Below are positions 1 to 8,433 of a DNA stretch of 64,000 nucleotides, piece by piece; position 1 is the stretch's first letter; every line of letters begins with the position of its first letter. Made by a program: the position numbers and the translations under genes. The DNA is taken from the NCBI GenBank assembly GCA_018711655.1, contig DVIA01000018.1, forward strand, positions 1 to 64,000, written 5' to 3'. The notes beneath the pieces are model-generated. The model did not search any database. It was not told where the DNA came from and worked only from the letters and a program-made list of their open reading frames with translations. The DNA is from Candidatus Pullichristensenella avicola. GTDB lineage: Bacteria; Bacillota; Clostridia; Christensenellales; Aristaeellaceae.

Positions 1-249
1 AAAGCGCTTGCGTCTCCACACGGCACACGGCGCGAAAACGCGAAACGTCGCGCCGCCGCGGGACGCGGGAAGTGCGAAACGTCGGCCATCGCGGGACGCA
101 AAAAAACACAAAGCGCCGTCCCATTGCGCGGCGCGAAAAGCAGAACCTACGCGCCGAAAAGCGCTTGCGTCTCCACACGGCACACGGCGCGAAAACGCGA
201 AACGTCGCGCCGCCGCGGGACGCGGGAAGTGCGAAACGTAGGCCATCGC
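1..249. repeat. Direct repeat, two ~92-bp copies (1-92 and 158-249)
   Basis: Bases 1-92 recur at 158-249 with one mismatch (position 83 against 240), a period of 157. The element begins AAAGCGCTTGCGTC and contains a CGCGAAAACGCGAAACG core that appears a third time near 256-272. The left copy begins at the window edge, so more copies may lie outside. I see no credible gene in 1-592: all frames give short Arg/Ala-rich translations without ribosome binding sites. Confidence 0.85.
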
Positions 250-592
250 ATAGCGCGAAAACGCGAAACGCCGGCCGAGGGCGGCGCCCGGGTTCTCCCG
301 TTTCGCGTCCTTCAGAAGCATGCGGCGTCGAAGGCGCCGTCTCCCAATTTCGCCGCGTTACCATGGCCATCGTCGCCACCGGCGGCCTGGCCAAAGCCGA
401 TAAAATCCCGAACCGGATGGCGCGCCCAGCGTGGCGGCGTTCCCTTGCTTTCCCTGCGCGCCGCGGCGATGCCCCTTTGCCCGTTTTGCTCCGCCGTCTG
501 CATTTCGCCTCCCTTCTGCTGCCCAGAAAAGGGCCGACGATTTTGCGCATCGCGGCAAATCCACCGTTTGTTGCAAGCGGATGACCATGTAC

Positions 593-630
593 AAAAAAGC
601 GCCGGGACGCGAACATGTTCGCCCCGGCGC
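593..630 (-). terminator. Rho-independent terminator of the ABC exporter operon
   Basis: Read on the minus strand, a GC hairpin (599-630, outer arms GCGCCGGG/CCCGGCGC around an inner GCGAACATGTTCGC palindrome) is followed by six U residues (593-598). It lies 36 nt past the stop codon of the second exporter gene. Confidence 0.9.
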
Positions 631-666
631 TATCGGCTTCAGCGTCTCGCAGGCGCTTAGCCCTGT

Positions 667-2415
667 CTATTCCTCTTCGACGGCAAACTGGCTGTTGTAA
701 AGTTCCGCGTAGAAACCGCCTTTTTTCAACAGTTCCTCGTGCCTGCCCTGTTCGATGATGTGGCCCGCGCGCATGACGAGGATCTGATCGGCCTCGCGAA
801 TGGTGGAAAGGCGATGGGCGACGATGAAGCTGGTGCGCCCCTGCATCAGCTGCGCGAAGGCGCGCTGGATGCGCTGCTCGGTGCGCGTGTCGATGGAACT
901 CGTCGCCTCGTCGAGGATAAGCATTGGCGGGTGCGTGAGCATGACGCGGGCGATGCACAGAAGCTGCTTCTGGCCTTGCGAGATATTGCCGCCATCCTCG
1001 GAAATCACGGTATCGTAGCCGTCGGGCAGACGCATGATGAAGCTGTGGGCGTGCGCCTCGCGGGCGGCCGCGACGATCTCCTCCTCGGTGGCGTCCGGGC
1101 GGCCGTAGGCGATGTTTTCGCGAATGGTGCCGCTGCGCAGCCACGTTTCCTGCAAAACCATGCCGTAGCTTGCGCGCAGACTGTCGCGCGTCACATCCAT
1201 GACCGGCAGACCGTCCACGCGGATCTGGCCCGAACGCACGTCGTAAAAGCGCATCAACAGATTGATGATCGTGGTCTTGCCGCAACCCGTGGGCCCGACG
1301 ATGGCCACGCGCTGGCCCGGACGGGCGCGCAGGTTGAGGTTTTCGATGAGGGGAACGTCCTCGCGGTAGCTGAAATCGACGTTTTCGATGGCGACGTCGC
1401 CGCGCGCGTCATGCAGCGTCTGGGCGTTTTCGGCGTCGGGCGTCTGTTCTTCAAAGTCGATGACTTCAAACACGCGCCGCGCCGAGGCCATGGCGCTTTG
1501 CAGTTCCGCCACCACGCCGGAAATCTCGTTGAAGGGTTTGGTATACTGGTTGGCGTAGGTCAGAAAACAGGAAAGCGCGCCCACCGTCATGCCGCCGTCC
1601 AGCGCCAGCAGGGCGCCAAACAGGCATACCAGCGCATATACCACGCCGTTGACAAAGCGCGTGCTGGGATTAGTGATGGAAGAAAAGAAGGTGGCGCGCA
1701 GGCTCTGACCGCGCAGGCGTTCGTTGATCGCGTCGAACCCGGCCTGGTTTTCCGCCTCGTGGCCGAAGGCCTTGACCACTTTCTGGTTGCCAACCATTTC
1801 TTCCACCAGCGCCGTAAGTTCGCCGCGCGTGGCGCTTTGCAGCTTGAACATGCTGAAGGTGCGGCGGGCGATGAAATTGGCCACCAGCAGCGAAAGCGGC
1901 GTGACCACAACCACCACGGCGGCGATGCGCGCATCGACGCTGAACATGAACCCCAGGGTGCCAAAGATGGTGATAACGCCGGAGAAAAGCTGCGTAAACC
2001 CCATCAGAAGGCCTTCGGAGACCTGGTTGACGTCGGTGATGACGCGGCTGAGCAGATCGCCATGGCTGTTTGCGTCGATGGTTTTGAGGGGAACTTCTTC
2101 GAGCTTGTTCATGGCGCGCAGGCGAATATCGCGGGCCACGCCATAGGAAAGGCGGTTGGTGCACAATCCCAGCAGATACTGGGCAAGCGCGCCCACGGCC
2201 ACGGTGGCGAGAAGCTGAAGAAGAATGGGCACGATGCGGGGAAAATCGACGCGGCCAGGGCCGAGAATAAAGTCGATGGCGTCGCCGGTAAGGATGGGCA
2301 CATACAGCGTAGCCGCCACCGAAAACAGGGAAAAGACCACAACGAGGATCAACGCGGCGCGGTAGGGCGCGGCAAAGCCGAGGATGCGCCTGAGGGCGCC
2401 GTCTTTGCGCTTCAT
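667..2415 (-). CDS. ABC exporter half-transporter, canonical catalytic subunit (heterodimer partner 2)
   Basis: This 582-residue protein has an N-terminal six-helix exporter membrane domain and a C-terminal nucleotide-binding domain with Walker A (GPTGCGKTT), Walker B ending LILDEATSSID with the catalytic Glu, and a canonical H-loop (VAHRLST). Its signature is ISQGQ instead of LSGGQ, so it supplies the weak signature to the degenerate ATP site of a heterodimer. I chose the ATG at 2415 because it overlaps the upstream stop (ATGA) and follows AAGGGAG; a longer reading to 2475 would lie inside the upstream gene. It pairs with the gene at 2412-4148 and resembles BmrCD or TM287/288-type multidrug exporters. 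The substrate is unknown. Confidence 0.9.
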   Translation of the reverse strand: MKRKDGALRRILGFAAPYRAALILVVVFSLFSVAATLYVPILTGDAIDFILGPGRVDFPRIVPILLQLLATVAVGALAQYLLGLCTNRLSYGVARDIRLRAMNKLEEVPLKTIDANSHGDLLSRVITDVNQVSEGLLMGFTQLFSGVITIFGTLGFMFSVDARIAAVVVVVTPLSLLVANFIARRTFSMFKLQSATRGELTALVEEMVGNQKVVKAFGHEAENQAGFDAINERLRGQSLRATFFSSITNPSTRFVNGVVYALVCLFGALLALDGGMTVGALSCFLTYANQYTKPFNEISGVVAELQSAMASARRVFEVIDFEEQTPDAENAQTLHDARGDVAIENVDFSYREDVPLIENLNLRARPGQRVAIVGPTGCGKTTIINLLMRFYDVRSGQIRVDGLPVMDVTRDSLRASYGMVLQETWLRSGTIRENIAYGRPDATEEEIVAAAREAHAHSFIMRLPDGYDTVISEDGGNISQGQKQLLCIARVMLTHPPMLILDEATSSIDTRTEQRIQRAFAQLMQGRTSFIVAHRLSTIREADQILVMRAGHIIEQGRHEELLKKGGFYAELYNSQFAVEEE

Positions 2416-4148
2416 GCTCCCTTCACCTCGCTTTCGGTCATCTGGCTCAGGCAAATCTCGCGATAGACCGGGCAATTCTCCAGCAGCGCCTCGTGTTTGC
2501 CGATGCCGGCGACGCGGCCGTCGTCCAGAACGATGATCTTGTCCGCGCGGCGAATGGTGGAGGCTCGCTGGGAAACGATGAACACGGTCGCGCCCTTCGT
2601 TTCGCGGCGGATGGCGGCGCGCAATCGCGCGTCGGTGGCAAAGTCCAGCGCCGAGGCGCTGTCGTCGAGAATGAGGATCTGCGGCTCGCGCACCAACGCG
2701 CGGGCGATGGTCAGCCGCTGGCGCTGGCCGCCGGAGAGGTTGCGGCCGCCCTGCTCGATCCTGGCGTCGAGGCCGCCCTTGCGCTCGCGAACGAAGTCCT
2801 CCGCCTGCGCGATGGACAGCGCGCGCCAGATCTCCTCGTCGCTGGCGTCGCCGCGGCCCCAGCGCATGTTTTCGCGAATGGTTCCGCGGAAGAGCACCGC
2901 CTGCTGCGGCACCACGCCGATGCGCGCGCGCAGTTCGGAAACGGGGTATTCCCGCGCGTCCACGCCGTCGATCAGCACGCGGCCGGCAGTGGCGTCGTAA
3001 AAGCGCGGAATGAGGTTGACCAACGCCGACTTGCCCGCGCCTGTGCCGCCGATAACGCCAATGGTCTCCCCTGCGCCGGCCTGGAAATCCACGTCCGTCA
3101 ATACGTTTTCCGCCGCGCCGCCGTAGGCGAAGGAAACGTGCTCAAAGGCCACGCGCGCCGCGCCGGCAACGGGCTGGGGCGCGCTTTGCGCGTTGTCCTC
3201 GACGCTCGCGCGCACTTCGAGCACCTCCTGAATCCGCGCCGCAGAGGCCGTTCCGCGCGTAAAATTGACGATGAGGTTGGCAAGCGCCACCAGGGCGATG
3301 AGAATCTGCGTAAGGTAATTTACCAGCGCCACCACGTCGCCCTGCCCCACCTCGCCGGCGTCAACGCTTTTGCCGCCGAACCAGATGATGAAAATCACCG
3401 CCAGATCGACGATGACCATCGTGGCGGGATTGAGCGCGGCGGAGATGCGCCCCGCAAAGGTCTGCAAGCGCACAAGGGAATCGGCGGTATCGCGGAAACG
3501 TTCGCTCTCCTCCTGTTGGCGCGAAAAGGCGCGGATGACGCGCGCGCCGGAGAGATTTTCCCGCGTAAGCAGCGAAAGGCGGTCGATCCCCGCCTGAATG
3601 CGCTTGTACAGCCGCAGCGAGCGGGAGATGACCAGATAGATCACCAGGCCGATCAGCGGCGTGGCGACCAGGAAGATCAGCGTCAGTTTCACGCTGATGG
3701 TCAGCGCCATGACGATCGAGCCGACCACCACGAACGGGGAGCGCAGCAAAAGCCGCAAAACCAGGTTGACGCCGGCCTGCGCCTGATCGACGTCGGCGGT
3801 CAGGCGGGTGATCAGTCCGCTGGAGCCGAGGCGATCCAGTTCTGCATGCGAAAGCGCGTTGACGTGGCGAAACAGCGCCGAGCGCACCGCCGCGCCGAAT
3901 CCCACCGCGGCCTTGGCCGCGAAATACTGCGCCGTAATAGAGCACACCAGCCCCAACAGCCCGAACAGCACCATGATCAGCGCCGTGCGCCGCACTGCGC
4001 CCGCGTCGCCGGCGGGAATGGCCGTGTTGATCACATCCGCCACCAACAGCGGCACGATCAGTTCAAAACAGGCCTCCAGCAGCTTGAACAGCGGCCCGAC
4101 GATGCTTTCCAGCTTGTAATCCCTGAGATAAACCAGCAGTTTTTTCAT
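2412..4148 (-). CDS. ABC exporter half-transporter, degenerate-site subunit (heterodimer partner 1)
   Basis: A 578-residue exporter subunit with membrane domain then NBD: Walker A GGTGAGKS, perfect LSGGQRQR signature, but Walker B reads LILDDSASALD, with Asp where the catalytic Glu should be, and the H-loop His is replaced by Gln (VSQRAST). These are the hallmarks of the non-hydrolysing Walker sites in heterodimeric exporters of the TM287/BmrC kind. It is the first gene of the pair and is translationally coupled to the next by a 4-nt ATGA overlap. The TetR-family gene lies directly upstream on the same strand and is its likely regulator. Export of drugs or lipids is plausible, but no substrate can be read from the sequence. 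Confidence 0.9.
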   Translation of the reverse strand: MKKLLVYLRDYKLESIVGPLFKLLEACFELIVPLLVADVINTAIPAGDAGAVRRTALIMVLFGLLGLVCSITAQYFAAKAAVGFGAAVRSALFRHVNALSHAELDRLGSSGLITRLTADVDQAQAGVNLVLRLLLRSPFVVVGSIVMALTISVKLTLIFLVATPLIGLVIYLVISRSLRLYKRIQAGIDRLSLLTRENLSGARVIRAFSRQQEESERFRDTADSLVRLQTFAGRISAALNPATMVIVDLAVIFIIWFGGKSVDAGEVGQGDVVALVNYLTQILIALVALANLIVNFTRGTASAARIQEVLEVRASVEDNAQSAPQPVAGAARVAFEHVSFAYGGAAENVLTDVDFQAGAGETIGVIGGTGAGKSALVNLIPRFYDATAGRVLIDGVDAREYPVSELRARIGVVPQQAVLFRGTIRENMRWGRGDASDEEIWRALSIAQAEDFVRERKGGLDARIEQGGRNLSGGQRQRLTIARALVREPQILILDDSASALDFATDARLRAAIRRETKGATVFIVSQRASTIRRADKIIVLDDGRVAGIGKHEALLENCPVYREICLSQMTESEVKGA

Positions 4149-4178
4149 AGACTTCCCTCGCGCGCAATGTATGGCATC

Positions 4179-4201
4179 AGTATAACATGCAGCTTTGTAT
4201 A
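4179..4201 (-). promoter_or_regulatory. Putative promoter element and operator of the ABC exporter genes
   Basis: On the minus strand a TATACT -10-like hexamer (4184 to 4179) sits 31 nt before the exporter ATG. It is embedded in an imperfect inverted repeat, TATA-ACATGCAGCTTTG-TATA (4181-4201), a plausible TetR-type operator. No good -35 is visible. Assignment is by position and symmetry only. Confidence 0.35.
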
Positions 4202-4229
4202 TTTCGCGGATAACTGCCGAAAAATATCG

Positions 4230-4814
4230 TTAAGGCGCGCGTTTTTCCAGCGCGCTGGCGCCGTGGAGCATCAGTTGCTCGGCCATGGCGGCCACTTCTT
4301 CGGCGCTGGTGGTCATCCCCTCCCGCAGCCAACGGCGCAGAAGGCCGATGCAGCCTTCGCTGACGAAGGCGTAAAAGTAGGCGATCTCCTTGGGCGTGGC
4401 GTTGCGAAAATAGCGCGAATACGCCGCTATGCACTTTTCCCAGCCCATGTTGAGCATGCGCACGGCAAAGGATTTGTCGCCAAAATCCCCCAGCGTCACG
4501 ATGCACAGGTCGGCGTTGTCTTTCAGGCACTGAAACAGTTCCGTGGAAATGCGCAGCGAGGAAACGCCCTTCCCGTCCTCCGGCAACAGGCCGGCCAACA
4601 CGGCGTTGATCTCGGAAAGCAGGTCGTCCTCCATCTGCCGCAGCAGGTCGTAGACGCTCTGGTAATGGGCGTAAAACGTGCCGCGGTTCACGCCCGCCTT
4701 TTCGCACAGTTCCTTGATGGAAATGCTCTGCACGGGCTTGACGCGCAGAAGCTCGGTAAAGGCCCGGCGGATGAGCATCTTCGTCACCCGCGTGCGGTGG
4801 TCCCCTCCCGCCAT
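4230..4814 (-). CDS. TetR/AcrR-family transcriptional regulator
   Basis: A 194-residue regulator. The N-terminal helix-turn-helix (residues about 15-55, with IKELCEKAGVNRGTFYAHY) is a textbook TetR reading head. The remaining ~140 residues form a helical ligand-binding domain of the kind seen in Firmicutes TetR proteins with a TetR_C-type C-terminus. The ATG at 4814 follows AGGGGGAG. It lies 81 nt upstream of the ABC exporter genes on the same strand and is divergent from the epimerase gene, so it probably represses the exporter and/or itself. The inducer is unknown. Confidence 0.88.
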   Translation of the reverse strand: MAGGDHRTRVTKMLIRRAFTELLRVKPVQSISIKELCEKAGVNRGTFYAHYQSVYDLLRQMEDDLLSEINAVLAGLLPEDGKGVSSLRISTELFQCLKDNADLCIVTLGDFGDKSFAVRMLNMGWEKCIAAYSRYFRNATPKEIAYFYAFVSEGCIGLLRRWLREGMTTSAEEVAAMAEQLMLHGASALEKRAP

Positions 4815-4882
4815 GGTTCTCCCCCTTCAAAAGCGTTCTTTTCTGTGTCGCCGCCGGCAAACCCGACAAATTCTGTCCCTTT

Positions 4883-4899
4883 TGTGCAGAAACCGCACA
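4883..4899. promoter_or_regulatory. Inverted repeat between the TetR gene and the epimerase gene
   Basis: TGTGCAG-AAA-CCGCACA is a 17-bp near-palindrome (6 of 7 arm positions pair) in the divergent intergenic region, 20 bp before the -35 of the epimerase promoter. It may be an operator, possibly for the adjacent TetR protein. No direct evidence. Confidence 0.3.
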
Positions 4900-4918
4900 T
4901 TTGCCGCCAAATTGCCGC

Positions 4919-4947
4919 TTGCGTCCGCTTCCGCCTTTTACTATACT
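4919..4947 (+). promoter_or_regulatory. Sigma-A promoter of the epimerase gene
   Basis: TTGCGT (4919-4924), 17 nt, TATACT (4942-4947), 51 nt before the ATG at 4999. Confidence 0.75.
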
Positions 4948-4998
4948 ACAATCAGGGAAGATAATCAACAGTGTTGTTCGTTTTTGGAGGTGTTGTCT

Positions 4999-6048
4999 AT
5001 GCGCGCGCTCTATATCGTCACCGGCGCGGCCGGCCATCTGGGAGGCACCATCGTCCGGCTGCTTTCGCGCGCAGGCGCGGAGGCGCGGGCGCTTTCCCTG
5101 CCCGGAGAGCGGCAGCGCGCCCTGCGCGGGGTGCGCTGGTTCTGCGGCGACGTCTGCGACGTGGAAAGCCTGCGGCCCCTGTTTTCGGATTTGGCGGATC
5201 GGGACGTTTATGTCGTTCATGCCGCGGGCGTGGTGGATATTTCCGGCGAGCTCACCCGGCGCATGCAGACCGTCAACGTAGAGGGCACGAAAAATATCCT
5301 GCGCCTGTGCCGGGAATACGCCGTGCGGCGGCTGGTATACGTCAGCAGCGTGCACGCCCTGCCCGAGCGCGAGGATATGGGCGTTATGCGCGAAGTGCGC
5401 TCCTTCTCGCCAGATCGGGTAACCGGCGGCTATGCCAAGACCAAGGCCGAGGCCACGCAGGCCGTGCTCGACGCGGCGGCGGACGGGCTGGACGCGGTGG
5501 TGGTGCATCCTTCCGGCATCCTCGGGCCATACGACGACGCCGGCAATCACCTTGTGCAGGTGCTGCGCGACTATCTGCGCGGCAAGCTGCCCGCCTGCGT
5601 GCGCGGCGGCTACGACCTGGTGGACGTGCGCGACGTGGCGGCGGGCTGCATCCGCGCCGCCATGCACGGGCGCAAGGGCGAATGCTATATCCTTTCCAAC
5701 CGCCACTACGAGGTCAGCGACCTGCTCAAGCTTGCCCGCGAAATGGGCGGCGGCCGCCGTCTGCCGGTTTTGCCGATGTGGATGGCGCGGGCCGCCGCGC
5801 CCCTGCTTGGCCTGGCGGCGAAGGTCTGCCGGCGGCGGCCGCTTTATACGCACTATTCCCTGTACGCGCTTGCCAGCAACGACCGTTTCGACCACGACAA
5901 GGCTACGGCGGAACTCAACTACCGCCCGCGCGATCTGCGCTCGACGGTGCGCGACACCGTGCGTTACCTGCGCTCCTGTGAAAAGCCGGCGCGCCGCGTC
6001 GCCGCGAAAGCGCGCGGCCTGCTGCTGCCAAAGCGCAGCGCGTGCTGA
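4999..6048 (+). CDS. NAD(P)-dependent epimerase/dihydroflavonol-4-reductase-like extended SDR
   Basis: A 349-residue extended short-chain dehydrogenase. The Rossmann motif is TGAAGHLGG (about residues 8-16), the catalytic Ser lies in YVSSVHAL and the YxxxK pair in GGYAKTKAEA. The C-terminal half should bind the substrate, as in NAD-dependent epimerases and dihydroflavonol reductases. The ATG at 4999 has GGAGG eight nt upstream; reading further upstream would enter the promoter. It is a single gene, divergent from the TetR regulator. The substrate (nucleotide sugar, steroid-like or other) cannot be assigned. The basic Arg/Lys-rich C-terminus (last ~25 residues) is unusual. Confidence 0.85.
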   Translation: MRALYIVTGAAGHLGGTIVRLLSRAGAEARALSLPGERQRALRGVRWFCGDVCDVESLRPLFSDLADRDVYVVHAAGVVDISGELTRRMQTVNVEGTKNILRLCREYAVRRLVYVSSVHALPEREDMGVMREVRSFSPDRVTGGYAKTKAEATQAVLDAAADGLDAVVVHPSGILGPYDDAGNHLVQVLRDYLRGKLPACVRGGYDLVDVRDVAAGCIRAAMHGRKGECYILSNRHYEVSDLLKLAREMGGGRRLPVLPMWMARAAAPLLGLAAKVCRRRPLYTHYSLYALASNDRFDHDKATAELNYRPRDLRSTVRDTVRYLRSCEKPARRVAAKARGLLLPKRSAC

Positions 6049-6262
6049 GGCAACGATCTTGAGAAATGCCTTCCGGGCCCGGATGGCGTGACAGCGGCGC
6101 TTCATCCCCTGGAAAGGCGCGCCGATGAAGCGCGGCGCCGCGGCGACCGGCCAGGCGCCATCGCCTTTGACAAAGTTGCCATGGGGCGCGCAGGCCGCGT
6201 CCATTCGTCGGGAGGCTGCGCCGGTTTCCCGTCCTGGCGTTTTGAGCGCCTTCCAAAAACAC

Positions 6263-6290
6263 AAAAGCGGGCAATACGCGCCCGCTTTTG
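6263..6290. terminator. Bidirectional terminator between the epimerase and HPr-like genes
   Basis: AAAAGCGGGC (6263-6272) pairs with GCCCGCTTTT (6280-6289) around a 7-nt loop. U-tracts form on either strand, so it can end the minus-strand HPr-like gene 13 nt away and possibly the epimerase transcript. The 200 nt between it and the epimerase stop hold nothing I recognise. Confidence 0.85.
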
Positions 6291-6302
6291 TCATGTATCC
6301 TG

Positions 6303-6533
6303 TCAGCCGATGATGAAGGGCTTGATCTCCTCCATAAGGTCCTCACAGTTGTCCGCATAAACTTCCAACGTAATGGGCTTGGAAAGATCCAGACTGAAGA
6401 TACCCAGAATGGATTTGCCGTCCACAACATGGCGCCCAACCCGCAGGTCGATGTCGTACGGATAATGGTTTGCGATGTTGACGAACGTCTTGACATTCTC
6501 GGCCAGGCTCAGTTTGATGTTCACCGCTTTCAT
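6303..6533 (-). CDS. HPr-family protein without the phosphorylatable histidine
   Basis: A 76-residue protein that aligns with HPr of the phosphotransferase system from beta-strand 1 onward. The regulatory Ser46 neighbourhood is kept (GKSILGIFSLD, compare LKSIMGVMSLG), but the GIHARPA segment carrying His15 is missing: residues 8-14 run LSLAENVKTF. It therefore cannot accept phosphate from enzyme I at His15 and may act as a regulator, as Crh does in Bacillus. Start chosen at 6533, after AGAGAGG. It is monocistronic with its own promoter and terminator. Confidence 0.8.
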   Translation of the reverse strand: MKAVNIKLSLAENVKTFVNIANHYPYDIDLRVGRHVVDGKSILGIFSLDLSKPITLEVYADNCEDLMEEIKPFIIG

Positions 6534-6581
6534 ACAAATCGCCTCTCTTGTCAAAAATATACGACCCTTTTAGGTAATATA

Positions 6582-6610
6582 ATTTTACCGCGAACGGCGC
6601 GGATTTTCAA
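6582..6610 (-). promoter_or_regulatory. Sigma-A promoter of the HPr-like gene
   Basis: Minus strand: TTGAAA (6610-6605), 17 nt, TAAAAT (6587-6582), 49 nt before the ATG. Confidence 0.75.
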
Positions 6611-6744
6611 TCGGTTTCTCGCGTTTTACCAACATTTAATTTGTCTCGCGGCCCGCGAAAAGTCCGTTGCGAGCGCGCCGGCATGCGTCCGGAATTTATA
6701 AATATGCGTTAGCGCCCTCCTGCGCCGCCCTGGAGCGCGCAAAG

Positions 6745-6772
6745 CCGCCGGCCGCGTTGCGTCGGCCGGCGG
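6745..6772 (-). terminator. GC-rich hairpin ending the TPR/peptide-transport operon
   Basis: CCGCCGGCCG (6745-6754) pairs perfectly with CGGCCGGCGG (6763-6772), 17 nt past the last TPR gene. Only three U residues follow on the minus strand, so termination may be partial or the hairpin may protect the 3' end. Confidence 0.6.
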
Positions 6773-6789
6773 TTCCGGACAGGCCCTGT

Positions 6790-7581
6790 TCAGATCAGGC
6801 CGCGGGCCTTGGCGTAGGCGCGCGCCTTCGTAGTCGCAAAAGCGCCCTCAAAGGGCTTGTTGACGATGGCGAGAAGCTGTTCGTTGGCCTTCTGGGTATC
6901 GCCGATGTAGGTGTAATACACAAACATGCCAAAGCGCAGCGTGACGATATCCAAAAGCAGGTCCTCCTGCGTATCGGGCACATGCTTGCGAATCTCGTCC
7001 TCGTTGAGCATATCCTCCGGCTTGAGCAGGCCCTTGTACAGACGAACGCGGCACTTATAATCCCAGTCCATATCCGGCACGTCCAGATCGTCGGCCACGA
7101 GGTCCAACGCGCGGCGCGCGCCCTCCATATCGCCCAAATCCACATAGCTGGTGAAAATCCAATCCACCATGCTGTAATGATCCTCGGGCTGGGCGTACTG
7201 CATCGCCTGCTTGAAATCGGCGATGGCTTCGCGGTAGAAGCCGTTGGTATTGTAAGTGACGGCGCGGTAATACCAGTAGAAGTTGACATCGCGCTCGATC
7301 TGGATGGCCATGGTAAAGTCGGCGATGGCCTGTTCAAAATTGTCGCCCATATAGCGGCAGCCGCGGCCGAAGTAGAGCAGCGCGCTGAACGGGAATTCCA
7401 CCAGGCCCTGGGAATAGACGTCGATCGCCTCCTGATTGCGGTGGGCCTTGCTCAGCGCCTTGCCGTAATCGTACCAGTTGCTGGCCGTATGCTCCTTTTC
7501 CAGATTGGCCTTGGCAACCTCCACGGGGGGTGCGTTCACCAAACGGTCGCGCATGATAATATTCTTCTCAATCGTAGTCAT
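6790..7581 (-). CDS. TPR-repeat protein 1 (last gene of the peptide-transport operon)
   Basis: A 263-residue soluble protein without signal peptide, built of tetratricopeptide-like helical pairs (for example residues 36-66, 70-99, 103-135). The C-terminal third carries a pattern shared with the three other TPR proteins of the operon: RLYKG, then a segment like DIVTLRFGMFVYY, then KANEQLL and GAF..KARAYAKARG. The ATG at 7581 follows AAGGAGG. It lies 19 nt after the gene at 7601-8407. A scaffold or partner-binding role is the family expectation; no specific function can be assigned. Confidence 0.8.
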   Translation of the reverse strand: MTTIEKNIIMRDRLVNAPPVEVAKANLEKEHTASNWYDYGKALSKAHRNQEAIDVYSQGLVEFPFSALLYFGRGCRYMGDNFEQAIADFTMAIQIERDVNFYWYYRAVTYNTNGFYREAIADFKQAMQYAQPEDHYSMVDWIFTSYVDLGDMEGARRALDLVADDLDVPDMDWDYKCRVRLYKGLLKPEDMLNEDEIRKHVPDTQEDLLLDIVTLRFGMFVYYTYIGDTQKANEQLLAIVNKPFEGAFATTKARAYAKARGLI

Positions 7582-7600
7582 AGCGGCAATCCTCCTTCGC

Positions 7601-8407
7601 TCATTCCTGAATCAGGCCGCGCTGGATGGCGAACTTCCGGGCCTTCATATAGCCGAAGGCGTTGGGAATCTCGATCTTCAGCGCTTCCAGCAGCGCCTTG
7701 TTTGCGCCGTCCTCATCGCCGGTGAACACGCAGTAGGCGAACAGGCCATAGTACATCGTCACCAGTTCCAGTTCCACGCGGCCGGGCAGCGGCAGGGAAT
7801 TTTTCTCAATATCGGGAATGTCGATGAAGTCCTCCTTGCTGACCTGGCCGGTATAGAGGCGGAAGTTGCGCTCGTAACCATAGTCCATTTTCGGCGCCAC
7901 CACGTCGCGGGGAATGAGCGAGAGGCTTTCCTCGGCGCGCTTGGGGTCGTTGAGTTCAAGCAGATAGGTGGTAAACAGCCAGTGCACCAGCGCGCAGCCG
8001 TCGCTCACCTTGGCAATGGGAATGCAGTCCCGGAAATCCCTGCAGGATTCCTCGTACATGCCGTGCAGGTTGTAGGAAGTGGCGCGATAGTAGAGGAAGG
8101 TCCACTCCGTGCCGTCGAGCCTGCAGGCAAGCGTCAGTTCGGCGATCGCCGGCCAGAACTGCCCCGCGGAGTTCATCTTGCGGCCCCGGCCAAAGTGGAG
8201 AAAGGCGTCAAACGGCGCGTAGAACAGGCCCCGGGAGAAGGCCCGCACCGCCGCCGCATCGTCGCCGGCCGCGGATTTGGCCATGCCCATTGCATACCAC
8301 AGTTCCGGGTCGTCCGGCGTTTTGTCCAGCTTGGCCTGGACCTCGCTTACCTCGGGGCTCATGATCAGCATATGGCGCATGTATTCGTCTTTGTTCATTT
8401 TCTGCAT
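7601..8407 (-). CDS. TPR-repeat protein 2
   Basis: A 268-residue cytoplasmic TPR protein, clearly paralogous to the neighbour at 6790-7581: same architecture, with FRLYTG, ELVTMYYGLFAY, GANKALLEAL and NAFGYMKARKFAIQRGLI at matching places. TPR units are visible at about residues 35-65 and 70-100. The ATG at 8407 follows AAGGAGG. It sits 26 nt after the amidohydrolase gene, so the four genes from dppF to TPR 1 are probably co-transcribed. Function unknown. Confidence 0.8.
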   Translation of the reverse strand: MQKMNKDEYMRHMLIMSPEVSEVQAKLDKTPDDPELWYAMGMAKSAAGDDAAAVRAFSRGLFYAPFDAFLHFGRGRKMNSAGQFWPAIAELTLACRLDGTEWTFLYYRATSYNLHGMYEESCRDFRDCIPIAKVSDGCALVHWLFTTYLLELNDPKRAEESLSLIPRDVVAPKMDYGYERNFRLYTGQVSKEDFIDIPDIEKNSLPLPGRVELELVTMYYGLFAYCVFTGDEDGANKALLEALKIEIPNAFGYMKARKFAIQRGLIQE

Positions 8408-8433
8408 TGCTTCCGCCTCCTTACCGATTCACC

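Noticed and set aside
739..2466. Long open frame on the plus strand opposite the exporter gene
   Set aside because: High-GC antisense shadow: composition is His/Arg/Gly-rich, there is no ribosome binding site, and the minus-strand gene has clear ABC motifs.
2415..2475. Longer N-terminus for the second exporter subunit
   Set aside because: Would overlap the first subunit by 60 nt; the ATGA-overlapping start with a ribosome binding site fits the family.
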